64,000 bases of DNA from Laetiporus sulphureus 93-53 (taxonomy: Eukaryota > Basidiomycota > Agaricomycetes > Polyporales > Laetiporaceae), in NCBI RefSeq assembly GCF_001632365.1, contig NW_024468524.1, positions 407,560 through 471,559 on the forward strand, in the 5' to 3' direction. The notes under the pieces were generated by a model, which saw only the letters and a list, made by a program, of their open reading frames with translations, was not told the origin of the DNA and made no database searches. The first letter of the stretch is position 1. Each line of letters begins with the position of its first letter. This document shows, one piece after another, positions 48,600 to 59,309 of this stretch. Position numbers and translations under genes: made by a program.

Positions 48600-50953
48600 G
48601 ATCCCTTTAGCATTGCTATGGCGAGGGTTTTGATGGTGGTATAGGTGTGGTTCCCAGGGTCCCTTCGTTTGGATGGTGGGTATAGACGTGTAAAGCCCGT
48701 GCTTCCAGTAGATTGATCTGGGTATTTGGGTGATCGTTCTACAACACCGGACATCGTCTTTTGTCCTTCGGGGTTCGGTGATCTGTCCTAGATCTGTGCC
48801 GCTTCCTCCACCACTCCGGGTATCTACGGAAGATTAGTTTTGCCAGTAATGGACTTTGATATAGGATATGCGATGCCTTGGATCGCACCGTTCCCTTGGA
48901 CCCAATAATGGGTATAATCACATGACTTGTGATCCTTGTATTACCGATCTGTTGGTAATAGGTACGACCGTCGGCGGGTATACTTTGCCTGTAATGGTCT
49001 TGTAGTGGCTTATCGAGTCCGTGATGTCCATTTGTCATGGGTATACTTGTGACTCGTGGCCCGTAATGGCCCGGTGTACTTTATTAGTAAAGACCGTGTT
49101 GCGCCATATGGTATATTTGTATTAGCCGATTAGGTTTCCCGTCTTGCCTAGACTTGTTTCCCTTGTGGCCGGGTAAGGTATTATACCTTATTACGCTTCG
49201 GGCCCTAATTGCCGGAAGCGGGTATCGGTGGTTCGGGTGATGGGTACTCGTCTCGGCCGGAGACTGTACATAGAGCATCTTCTTGGTCTGACTACACCAA
49301 GTGATGGATGTGCATCGCGGTCTCTCAGCTGCGAGCAGTGCATCTTCCCGTTCCGAGGGTATAATGAATTGTACCATAGGGTATCGTTGTCGTTATGTTA
49401 ACGTATGGGTATCCGTTGCGTGGGCCCAGCATTGTCTTATGTGGGTTGTCCGACGCGTCGTGGGTGCGGATTATGTTATTACCTCACGGTTCCTATAATG
49501 GCGCTCCAAGCAGCCAGGCAACCGGAGGATGGATGGAGGTTTATCCTAAAGGTATATTGGAGCTTCTCTAACTCCGTCGTTATCGTGGGACTTGAGATTT
49601 CCCGATGTACGTCCGTGGCTTACTCATTCGGAGCTCGCCGTCCTTGGGCCGTACTTCAGTACTTTCCCAAGTCCTTGATCGTGACGTAAAGAGCGTGGTG
49701 GGTAGAATATATTACCCCCGTCCTAGGTGGTGTCTTCCTGACGCCTACTTGTCTGGACCCCTTGGGTCAATCCCTTTCTATAGGGTGAGGGACGGCCGGG
49801 TATCTTGGTCCAGCAAGTCCTAAGGCGGAGAGCGTATCCTACGGGTATCTCCGGGTATTGTATTATGTAATATGCTTGGTTCCTATAGTGGCGCAACGCA
49901 GCCAGGTTGTCAAGCGTATTGTAGTTGGGTTATGTTATTATTAGGTTACTTGATTCCTATAGTGGCGCTTCTAAGCTGCCAGGATATCAAGCCTACTGTA
50001 TTTGGGTATAGTCGTGACCACTATCTCGGTTTGGTCTTACCCGATATGGACTGCCTGTCCGATCGGCGCCCGTGCCGATCTAGCGTGTGGAAATGGTATA
50101 TCCGAATAATGACTGTGTGTAGTTGGGATTCGGCTACGGCGATCTCCTTGGATCTATTGCCTCCCGCAGTTACGATGCCTAAGCAACGCGTGCGCTCGGC
50201 GTCCTAGGGCCGTGCCTTATGATATGGGTATCAACGAGGTCTTGCGTCGTTGGGTATGTGTCGTAATGATGGCGTAAAAAGGTTATTCCCGGATATATTT
50301 CTTGGTATTGGTGGGAATACCTATTATTCTAGGGTTGCTACTACGCTAGGGGTAATACCTCCTAGTACCCCCGTCCTAGGGCTGAGCGTCCTCGCCAAGC
50401 CATTTCCTGGACTCCTTGGGCTTTCCCTTGGGTATATGGTACTTGCCGGGTATCTTAGTCCGGATAGTACTAGGTACGAAGGTCGCGGTTCGCGGGTATC
50501 TTCGGTATGTTATTATTAAGTTTCCCCCGAGTCCTGGGTCGAGGTTACTATATTTGGGTATCCTAATAGATAGCCGTGCCCCCCACGAGCTGACTGCCCG
50601 TGAGGGGTTTTTCGTAATAGAAAATGATCGCGTCGTTAGTGCCGTGCACTGTATTCGAATGGTGTTTTCTTTTCCTGTACCACCGGGACACTGCCTGTGT
50701 CAGCGGGGTCGAAAACAATGTGTCCAGACGAATCGCCTTGGCACTTCTGATTTGATCCGACCGGAGTATCACGGTCAACGAAGAATATATTAACCCTTGG
50801 GCTGGACGGCCACGGGCAATAAACGTAGGTAACCTATACGCCGAAGCTAGGCACCCAATAACTAAAATCTCCGAAGTTGTTCCAACGGCGCAAGGCAGCC
50901 GAGGCTTCGAAGGGTGAGAGTTGTTCCCTCTAATGGCGCCTGCAGCAGCCAGG
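48600..50953. repeat. GGGTAT-rich and hairpin-like repeat half of the element
   Basis: The half of the internal region next to the left LTR is filled with the hexamer GGGTAT (about 20 plus-strand copies by eye between 48.6 and 50.6 kb). It also has four copies of an approximately 28-bp unit TTCCTATARTGGCGC then AGCxGCCAGG, at 49490-49518, 49880-49906, 49954-49983 and 50924-50953 (the last is TTCCCTCTAATGGCGC). In each unit TGGCGC faces GCxGCCA, so it can form a small hairpin. No protein-coding character is seen. Confidence 0.6.
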
Positions 50954-50999
50954 GCTCTCAACCGGGATCCTGTTTATCCGAGCGCAAAGCAGCTGGGCA

Positions 51000-52924
51000 G
51001 GATACGAATAAAAAGTATAGACGGAATTAAGTACAAGGACCCACGAGGGACCCCTGCCAAGCTTTACTCGGCTGCATCCACAGCGTCATCATAAAGACCC
51101 CATCTTTATGATGTTACAAAAATTAAACGGCTTTAATATAGCCATTACTTCTGGTGCCCCTACTGGACTTTCAGAAGTTTGTCGTGGGCTCGGTACTTCT
51201 TCGGCCCTGTTCGTCGGCACGGTACTTCTTCGGCCGGTGTCATAAGTGATGGATCGGATCAGTTCCCCGCTCACAGATCAGTCCTGACCCTCGATCCTTT
51301 TGATCCGCTCCCTCGCCAATTGTCTTCGTCAATTTGGACTGTTGTACTTGGTTCCGGAGACGGAGTGTAAACCTTTGGCCTGTTGCCAGGGCGGTGGACC
51401 CTTTCTTGGACCTTCGAGTCGCTGAGGATAGTCGAAGGGTGAAAACCTTTGGCTGGGCGCCAGGGCGGTGGACCCTTTTTATCGAATCCGGAGGCGGTGC
51501 CTCAGGGTGGATGCTCTCTTACACGAGCTCGAAGCGCCTGACCAGGCGAAGTCTTCATCGGCCAACTTGCTAGTGCTAGCTACTTATAACTACGGAGGCA
51601 ATACTGAGCAGTCCGCAGTCGCGGGAGGGTCTTAACAGCCTTTGATTATTACGCTGCCAGTGTCCAACAACTCCCGAGGGTCTTCTGGTACCCTGGTTCA
51701 CCGGTCATTCCAACCGAGTGTTCCGACAGTTCGTTCCGCCACAATATGCCTATGTACTACGTGGCTACGAATAACTAATCCCCTAACAAGTCGGGTTTAC
51801 AGCGGGGATGAAGGCTGTTCCCGGTGCCGCTTTGGCACTGAGCAGGTGTGTTTAGTCCCTCGACACCCGAGGTTACGCAGGTCACGCTGATGCGGTCCAG
51901 ATGATTGCTGTCCTACAGCATTTAACGGAAGCCCTTTCCTGTAGAGCTCATACATTGTGATGGCTATCTCACTGGGTCACCGTGATGAGACTTTAAAAGG
52001 TCGTCCCACGGGTCAGCTTTCGCCATTAGACAGTAAACTGTCCGTGTCGCATGGCAGCTATGGCCAAGGATATTTTTTATGGGCTTGGCAGCTCCGCCGT
52101 CAAGGTCACCGGTGCACTTTAGCGGTGGTGTTGCCTCGTAGCGGTACCCTTTTAAGGAGTGCTGCGCCCCTCCGCCCGGGCTCGTTGCACCGTCGTCAGG
52201 TCCTGAGACCCTCTGTGCCCCGATGGGTTTTAACTGCCCAGTTCCGCGGAGTCCTCTTACGCCAGAGGTCACGGCAAGGTTTGCGACAGGTCACGGCTGA
52301 AGCCTTCTGCCGACTTTCGCGGAGGCTTATTTAAGGCCTTTATTCCGACTTGTCATGCGCTCGTTTATTTCATTGGGGCGGTGCCCCTAGTATGCCTCGC
52401 CGCCTAAGGGCTCTGGCAATCTCTTCGGTTGTTTCTGCCCTAATGCAAGGAGGACGGTGCCCCCGGTGGACCTTCGGCACTCCGGCCTGGGCGGTTGACC
52501 CATGTGGCTTTGTTTTCGCACGGCTGCCTGCCTACTGCGGGGGAGATCCTACTCCCCGGGGCCCCCCGACGCTGCCTGCATCGAGGGGCGATAGATGGTC
52601 GCGATGACCGTGCTCTGCCCTGCCTGGGCGGTTGAGTCGTCGACGTCGGAGTCCGCTGCCTGCGGGTTGTTCGGAGCGTCGTGGTCGTTGGCGGATCCTG
52701 CCTGGATGTCGCCGAGTGCTCGAGGTCACCATGCCTTGGCTTGTCGAGGAACGAGGGAGGGTGCCTGAAGCGGCAAATGAGGGCCTCGCCGGGGCTGACT
52801 GCCTTGTGTCCGACGAGTAGTGTGCATACGACCTGGGCGGCCGCAGCGAGTGGAAGGTGGTATAGTGGTCGCCAAGAAGAAGTCCGGACTGAGGCGGCTA
52901 CCGGTGCCCACAGCCCTAAGGGAG
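51000..52924. other. GC-richer internal half of the element
   Basis: This half has a different composition, richer in G and C and without the GGGTAT hexamer. It carries its own imperfect repeats: CCAGGGCGGTGGACCCTTT twice (around 51389 and 51459) and CGGTACTTCTTCGGCC twice (around 51190 and 51219). No long ORF on either strand. Confidence 0.5.
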
Positions 52925-52937
52925 CAGTTTCGAGTTA
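52925..52937 (-). other. Primer-binding site, self-complementary type
   Basis: On the minus strand TAACTCGAAACTG directly follows the upstream LTR. It is the exact reverse complement of CAGTTTCGAGTTA, which lies on the minus strand of the LTR at 48094-48082 (left copy), just after the TATA box. No TGG typical of a tRNA primer site is present at this place. Confidence 0.7.
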
Positions 52938-53407
52938 TGTTAAGGATCTAAAGAACCCGCGCACTCTCACTCTCGCCTGACCCGCCAAGGTCCTCTGGCT
53001 CAAGTAGAAGGGGTGAAGATCTAACTCGAAACTGGGGGGTAGGCCCCAGCTCGAGCCAGTATATATATTAGTGGGGCAGGACCCCTGGTACCGGGGGTAA
53101 GCCCAGCGGTACCCTAATACACAAGATTAGGCCATAGTGGCGTGCTATGGCGTGCTATGACGTAGCTAAGTCCAGACGAGTCCGTAGGGGCCTCGGTGCG
53201 CCTACCTGGTCTAGGTGTATGACGTCATCGTGACGTATGGTCACGTGACTTGTACATGTCCGAGGGATGTCCGAATGTCCCTGTGGCGTGGGTATCCTAC
53301 TGATAGCCACGTGGTAAGTCCGTATAGGGTAATGGTATACGGTGGAGCGGTCCGGTTCTCCTTGCCTAGGAGTCCCTGAAATGAGGGTTACGACGATGAT
53401 CGTAACA
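52938..53407 (-). repeat. LTR (upstream LTR in element orientation)
   Basis: 470 bp, differing from the other LTR at one position by eye. On the minus strand this is the 5' LTR, so transcription of the element would start in it and run towards lower coordinates, antisense to the interrupted kinase-like gene. Confidence 0.95.
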
Positions 53408-53412
53408 CGTCC
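53408..53412. repeat. Target-site duplication, right copy (CGTCC)
   Basis: CGTCC directly after the right LTR, matching 47993-47997. Confidence 0.85.
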
Positions 53413-54872
53413 CACCGAGAAGAATGGTGTCCCATTGTGTGTGCTGCATGACGTTTTCCGCCGATTCATGCTCTTTGCCGGCAGGCCCCTTCCTGAGGAC
53501 TCAACCACCACAGTATCTGCTGTGAACTCCGCTCAAATGTTGTGCAACAGTATGGGAGAGCCATTCGATAATGAGGCAGCGCGATCCACTGAATTCGACA
53601 CCTGTGTTAAGCAGCTGTTTGACGGCTGGACCCGTAAGCACCCGTTAAATGCATCGTCAGATCTCCATTGCGGCGAGGTCAATGTCAATCGCGTTTTGCT
53701 CGGACCTCGAGACGTACCGATCTGCTTGCGTGAGGACAAGTGGGAGCCCGGACAAGGAGGCAGCGACGTCTATATGCAACTGGCGCGCAGCTACGACCTT
53801 GCCATCAAAGTCTTGCGCGAGAATACATCGAACGATTTGACATGGACGAGGTTTTTAGAGCAGGGCTCACCAATGTTCCTCATCTCTGTGCTGGGTAAGT
53901 TTTGTTGTGCATCCATGCATCCTACCGCCTGACGATCGACGGACAGGACCTCAGCTGTCTGTAATGGGTGGCTTCTATGAAGGCGAGCATGTCATCGTGG
54001 AGCCATTAGGACATACGTACTACATGCTATATGACAGCATGGGCAGGCGGCGGCAGAAGCTTGCAAAGGTGCTGTATGCACTGGCGAAAGGGCGATCTAT
54101 GTTAGAAAGGTATGTCGAATGACACCTTCAATGTAGATTGTTCTGAACAATTCTGTCTTCTAGTTTGATAGCAACACCACAACGGATGACATTTCCCGCT
54201 TCTTCACCTCGGATCTATGGGTCGTGCACATTATATGCAGAAGCAGGCACTACAGTGGGTGCTACAGTGGGCGACCTTACATTCGAATGCCCTCTCTTTA
54301 TAGATAGTGAGCGGCAGCTGTTCAGTGCCACGTTGTCTCTCAGCCCTTCGTCGGAGCATTCTCAGAAACCAGTGGTGGTCAAGTTGGTCGACAGATCCTA
54401 TGGCGCACATGTACATCATCTGTTGGCTTGCCACGGTTTTGCTCCTATCCTCTACGGATATGCACGCCGTGAGGGTGCTCCTACCGCCTACGTCATGGAG
54501 CGCCTTGGATCGGATTGGGTGATGCTGTTCCAATTCTTGAAAGTGGAACCACCTGGCACAGGGTTTGCAGCTCCCATCTCGACCTCGCTGCAACAACTGC
54601 TAGAGCTACTGGACAAGGAGCATGTTGTGCACGGTGATCTCAGAACCAACAACATCATGTTGCAGATTGACGACGAAGGCAAGCCAGTCATATCAGACCG
54701 AAGGGCCAATATCAAGGTGATCGACTATGATTGGGCTGGGAATGCTGGGGAGGCACGTTATCCTCCGTCACGCAATGAGTATATCGCAGGTATCAAGTGG
54801 CCTGGGAAGCCTGGCAGTCTGATTGAGTCTGGGCATGATCGCCAGTTGGTTGAATCGTGGTGGCATTTTTGA

Positions 54873-55830
54873 TCAGTCTGGAGATTTTTCGCCATGTCCT
54901 CTTTGTTCATGTCATGATTTAACAGCTGACGAGGAAGCGGACGGTGATGCATCCTGTATGGCAATATCCTCATTCAAATTTCACAGTATCTATCTCGCTT
55001 GCTGACAAGTATTGGGGTTGCACGGTATTGTAGTACATGAATTATCTATTAGCACTACGTTCACCGCCTGCCAGTGCGACCGTGGCAGATCACCTTGCGA
55101 TGGAGCATCAGACACAACGGCACATCATATTCAGTGAGTCTGATTTCCACGAGACATGCACCGCGCGAGGGCGGATGGACCGGATGTACGTCTTCGTGGA
55201 CAGCCTACGCGCACCACATATCTGCTAGACACACATGCATGCCCGACCGACCTCGAACGTGATGTGTGCCACAACATTTTAGCAGGGAACGCAAAGTTAC
55301 TCGATCTCATCAAGGACACCACCGTGGTGTACGATGCCAGACAATTAATCGACATCGAGCTCTATGGCTGAAGTGGCTCTGCTCTATTTCAAGTTATTGC
55401 GGCTATTCCCAAAAAACGGCTCCGAGCGGTGCGACTATTGTATAACCACTGCTCTGCATCGAGCGGAAGAAATCCACTCAAATTGCTGGGATCTCCCCGT
55501 CTCTTCGTTCTATATCATTTATCTTCTGGTCGACCTCAGGAAGGTCTGAGGCCTCGATCTGATGAAACAGGAGGAAAACGCTTGTTCGTGTCTTGTTTGA
55601 TGGCCATACCAGAGAGACCGGTCATGAATCCCCCAAAGGACCGTGACCAGTCACGGATGGTAAAGTGCAAGGATTAATTGAACGATGCGTCACTATATAT
55701 AGCCCGGAGGGAGTGTCTATATGCAGCACGTATTAGATGGAAAGAGCTACGTACGTATATGTATATAAAAACTGCCGACCGGCTCCTTAAGCATCCCTCT
55801 CACGGTCTAAAATTGTGCGTGCGCTTCTCC
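54873..55830. other. Intergenic region with one coding-like fragment
   Basis: About 1 kb between convergent genes. Apart from a fragment at about 55156-55371 (listed separately) nothing with coding character is seen. Confidence 0.35.
55156..55371 (+). pseudogene. Coding-like fragment of unknown family
   Basis: A 71-codon plus-strand frame ends with TTYLLDTHACPTDLERDVCH and a further helix-like part (NAKLLDLIKDTTVVYDARQ). The amino-acid pattern looks like a real protein end, and an upstream frame at 55037-55228 could supply an earlier exon. I do not know the family. It may be a short spliced gene or the remnant of one. Confidence 0.25.
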
Positions 55831-57478
55831 TCACATGAAGTTCCTATCTGCGAACGAGTCCCTCACATCCCTGCGGTCATTCGCTCTTATGATGTGCTCG
55901 TCAAAAGTAGAATCGGAAGACACATACGATTTCTCGCCATGAGCCGCGGCAGGGGCAGGATGTGGCGCATGTGTGTGCACCGTGGGGAGGAGCTGCGCGG
56001 CTACCGAGCCATCAGGCAAACATGGCGCCTTGAACAGCGTGCCGTCGATGAACGGTGGGATGCTGCGCACAAAGATGGCGCCCCACAGGAGGAACACGAG
56101 CGCTGCACGGAAGAGCCACTTAGTCCCAAATCGAGAATAAAAAATAATGGTGAAACGGAGACGCACCAGACCATAGCGAGCCCACGACCCTGAAGAATCC
56201 GCTGTCGAGCACGCGCGAGAGCTCGACCGTCAGCAGCGCAAATACGCCATTCGGGAAGACCAGCCCCCAGTATGCCATATTGAAGTGAAGCGTCGTCCGG
56301 CGCACGCGGACCACATGGTATATCGAGCATACCGCAACCACAATCCACGCAATGCCCATGCTCCACAGTGCGTAGCTCGCGCAGAAACATGCCGCATAGA
56401 TCATCTGGCCCGCCAGCGCACTCTGCGGGAAATCGCCCTGGATATGCAGCGGGAGAAGCTCCGAGATGGCATTGCCGTTGATGAGGAGGGAGAAGCCGCC
56501 CTGGCCAAGTGGGCCGAGGACGATGAACGCGGAGAGGATAAGCCCCGGGTCGGGCACGCCGCGGATGAGGAGCCGGAGGAGGTAGATAGTGATCATCATG
56601 AGCGCGAACGCAAGCCCCATCGCGAGCATCGTGAACGAGAATGCGGTCGTGACGAGCGCCGACGTGTGTGAATGAACTTTGATCGCCTGCGCTATGAGCC
56701 CGCCTGTGGAGGATGCGACGACAAGCGTGACGACGGGCAGGAGCCAGACTGCGGCCATGTTCGAGATAGAGTGTTCGTGCCGGACAACCCTGGGAAACGT
56801 CAGCGAAAGTCGCAGTTGCTTGAAATACGGAATTACATGGTGTAGATCATGCCGTAGCAGACGAGGTAGGAGAGGGCAGAGTCAAGCCACCAGAAGCCCC
56901 ATAGAACGTAGAGGAAGCCTGATCCCCCAAAGCCCCAGTTCTGATTGAGAGCCTAGCGATAGGGTTTGAACATCCAGCAGATGTGAAGCAAAAGAAGCGC
57001 ACCCACAAGAGCAGAGTTGATGAGTGTAGCGAAGCCCATCGGAAAGCACCCTATGTACAGACTTTGTGCCGGGTGCCCGATCATGAGCCAGAAAACCTAC
57101 GCGACATATCAGAATCCGACGTTCACGAGATGACCATGAGAGAGGGGCATACATCAGGATTCAATACGTATCTCAGGAACGAGCATATGCAGATGAATAC
57201 GAAGAGTATGAGGTTCAGGATAAAGAAGACGCATCCGGCCAATTTAAAGTTGTCGTTGCTCTGTCCGTAAGGAAAGTCGTTGAGGAGGGCGGAGACAACA
57301 CCTGTGCCCATGATGACTGCATGCCATGCTGGCGTGAAATGCCTGCGCATGAACGGTAAAGTCAGAACCTAAATAATTCACTGCGGAGCTGAAGCGCCCA
57401 CCGTATGCGTTCCGGCCAGCTCTTCCACTGGGCGTACGGCAGCATAAGGGGCGCGTGGGCCTGCTTGCTACTCTGCAT
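55831..57478 (-). CDS. SSU1/TDT-family anion (sulfite/dicarboxylate) transporter
   Basis: Six exons (57478-57402, 57342-57168, 57096-57007, 56952-56837, 56789-56167, 56102-55831) close in frame at 450 residues, the usual length. The family (tellurite-resistance/dicarboxylate transporter, with yeast sulfite pump Ssu1 and malate carrier Mae1) has ten membrane helices. Landmarks: HFTPAWHAVIMGTGVVS at the start of helix 1, HPAQSLYIGCFPMGFATLIN, GFLYVLWGFWWLDSALSYL, AAVWLLPVVTLVVASSTGG, GPLGQGGFSLLING and AYWGLVFPNGVFALLTVEL, then WSALVFLLWGAIFVRSIPPF and the cytosolic tail after APCLP. In fungi the Ssu1 branch exports sulfite; the substrate here is not proven by sequence. A truncated paralogue lies 2 kb away on the same strand. 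Confidence 0.9.
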
Positions 57479-59309
57479 GTCGTGCGGGGTAAGCGAGCGA
57501 ACGAGATTGAATACAATTAGCTACACAGCAGCAGAGAGGGCGGAGACAGAGACGAGGGACGTGTTAGGAGCCACGGGACAATATTGCGCGGCATATAAGG
57601 GCACGCGCGAGGCGGTCTGGCCTGTGCTCTCCTTGAACACGGGCGGCGTGTCCATCATCGGGAGTCTGTGCGCACCAACTTGCATTCGGAATAAGTATAC
57701 TCGAACTAGCGCGCAAGTGTATGTACCCGCCCAAAATGCCACCGCTACTTCGGAACGCCCACAACACCTCCCCCCGCTCCACGACCTCGACAACCCTCTC
57801 AGTCCTTGCGCTACTCTGAACATGCCATCTAACGGCGCGCAGTATATCTCCGCATCCGCAGGTGGAGGTGGACATTTGCGGCCCCTGATACATTCAATAT
57901 TCGGAATGCGTTCGCGCGCGTGCCACCCACAATTCGGAATACCCTGGTCGCTCAACATTCCCGCTCCACCTACCCCTGCATCAAGCGGCGGCGACGCGAG
58001 CGTAGCGGAGCGACGGCGTTCCAGCCGCCTGTCGTGATCCTCGCTGCATTCCCGCGTTCACTTGGCGACTGCTCGTCGGGTAGGTCTCCGCACCCCCATC
58101 GCCCTTGCTGCCCTCCACGTCGCAGCTAAAGGCAATGGGCTACTGGAATTCTCTCTGGCGGGGCTTGCCTTTCTCTCCCACGACCTGACTTGATGCATCT
58201 TTCTGTCGGGCCAGAAGGCTCCAGCTATTACAACCAATCTCGTTCTTCTGCCTGAGGATGGGCATGCTCCGCTGCGACCGTCTTGCATCACTATGAGCTA
58301 TCTATGACATGAAAATTGCTAATTTACTGAAGCGCTGGCTAGTCCAGACACATCGCATGAGCTAGACAACTAGTCTGTCCGAATTAAATGCTCCCTTTTC
58401 ACATGCATACACAAGCTGCCGAGCTATATAGTAATTGGACAACCCGGTATCTTGTTCTTTGAGATCCCGAGTTTTCTCGCTATCAGTAGAAAATATGCCG
58501 GGTAGTATGCGACAACATCCAGTGAGCCCACATGACTCCGATTCATCCACGACACTCACAATACCCCCACCTGATCCGGTCGTTCCACCAACACTTCCCA
58601 CCCAAACCTCCTGCTATGCTGACGTCAACCCCACGAGATGCGCAGTGGCGCCTCATCGAGCTCGTTGGGCCTTGCAGGCAGCCTGGTGTCCAGCGCAAGC
58701 TACGTGAACGTTTCGTACACTTGATGAGGTACCTATTTGACGCATGAACAGCTAGCGCACTCGCTCGCATACATTGACGCAGTCATCAAATAGGTGCTGT
58801 CGTTGTATCCCGCAGTGGCTGCCGGAAAATTCATTTAATCTCCCATATACAGCGCCCGACTAGAAGGCTTTGCGCAGATTGCTGCATCGCTTCAAAGTTC
58901 ACGACGATTCTGCGAACGCGACCGCTTTCTGCATAGCAATGCAGATATTCTGCGCCTCAACCAATATCGCAGCTCTGCGCACTGCCAAACGACAGAGGCG
59001 GGGAAAGGGGGTGGCTTCGGGGCGCCGTACGTTGCCACATACACTTCTTGTCAGAATATGGTATCAGATTAATCGTATGAGTGCGGTCATGAGATTGTCT
59101 GCCCGTCATTGCCGCTGAGGCTGTACTACTTGGAAATGCATAACCGTCCGGGTGTCAGAACACCTAGGAGCTGCACCTCGTCAATCCCACCCAACGGTTG
59201 AATGGAAGCATTCGCTGATGCACCGTATTCATACCACATCCGTGACACCACTGGCAGGAGCGTCTACAGAAGAGGATAGCCACCATACACGCCGAACATT
59301 CAGGCAAAG
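57479..59309. other. Intergenic region between transporter and its truncated paralogue
   Basis: 1.8 kb. It holds the promoter of the transporter gene. Plus-strand frames at 57.8-58.1 and 58.5-58.75 kb and a weakly coding-like frame around 58.86-59.07 kb are present, but no family is recognised and none has a supported start and end. No later transporter exons were found here. Confidence 0.35.

Larger units (their letters stand above)
47998..53407 (-). mobile_element. Non-autonomous LTR retroelement, self-priming type
   Basis: A 5410-bp element: 470-bp LTRs (47998-48467 and 52938-53407) around a 4470-bp internal region. The LTRs begin TG and end CA and differ at one base (T at 48111, C at 53051). 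The element reads on the minus strand. On that strand a purine-rich tract (GGACGGGGG) lies just before the downstream LTR, and a primer-binding site directly follows the upstream LTR. The primer site is complementary to the element's own predicted RNA start, as in Tf1/sushi-type Ty3/gypsy elements. No frame in the internal region exceeds about 135 codons and no protease, reverse transcriptase, RNase H or integrase motif is seen on either strand. It therefore fits a LARD (large retrotransposon derivative), mobilised by proteins from another element. Confidence 0.85.
47268..54872 (+). pseudogene. Kinase-like gene interrupted by an LTR element
   Basis: Exons: 47268-47787, 47841-47997 continuing after the insertion at 53413-53894, 53947-54109, 54164-54872. 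Ignoring the element and one copy of its target duplication, the frame stays open for 676 residues. The N-terminus is Ser/Pro-rich. The C-terminal part has protein-kinase-like motifs: VVHGDLRTNNIM matches the catalytic loop HxDxxxxN, and VIDYDWAG takes the place of the DFG site; YVMERLG looks like a hinge. It resembles the divergent kinase-like proteins common in Agaricomycetes (FunK1-like). The substrate is unknown. As the sequence stands, exon 2 runs into the LTR, where a stop soon follows, so the kinase part is cut off unless the element is removed. Little decay is seen on either side, so the break is recent. Confidence 0.8.

Noticed and set aside
48479..48754. Minus-strand frames in the retroelement taken as possible gag or pol remains
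   Set aside because: None shows a zinc knuckle, protease, reverse transcriptase, RNase H or integrase motif, and none is longer than about 135 codons.
47998..53407. Element read on the plus strand
   Set aside because: On the plus strand neither a purine-rich tract before the right LTR nor a primer site after the left LTR is found. On the minus strand both are present, and the TATA box, transcript start and primer site fit together.
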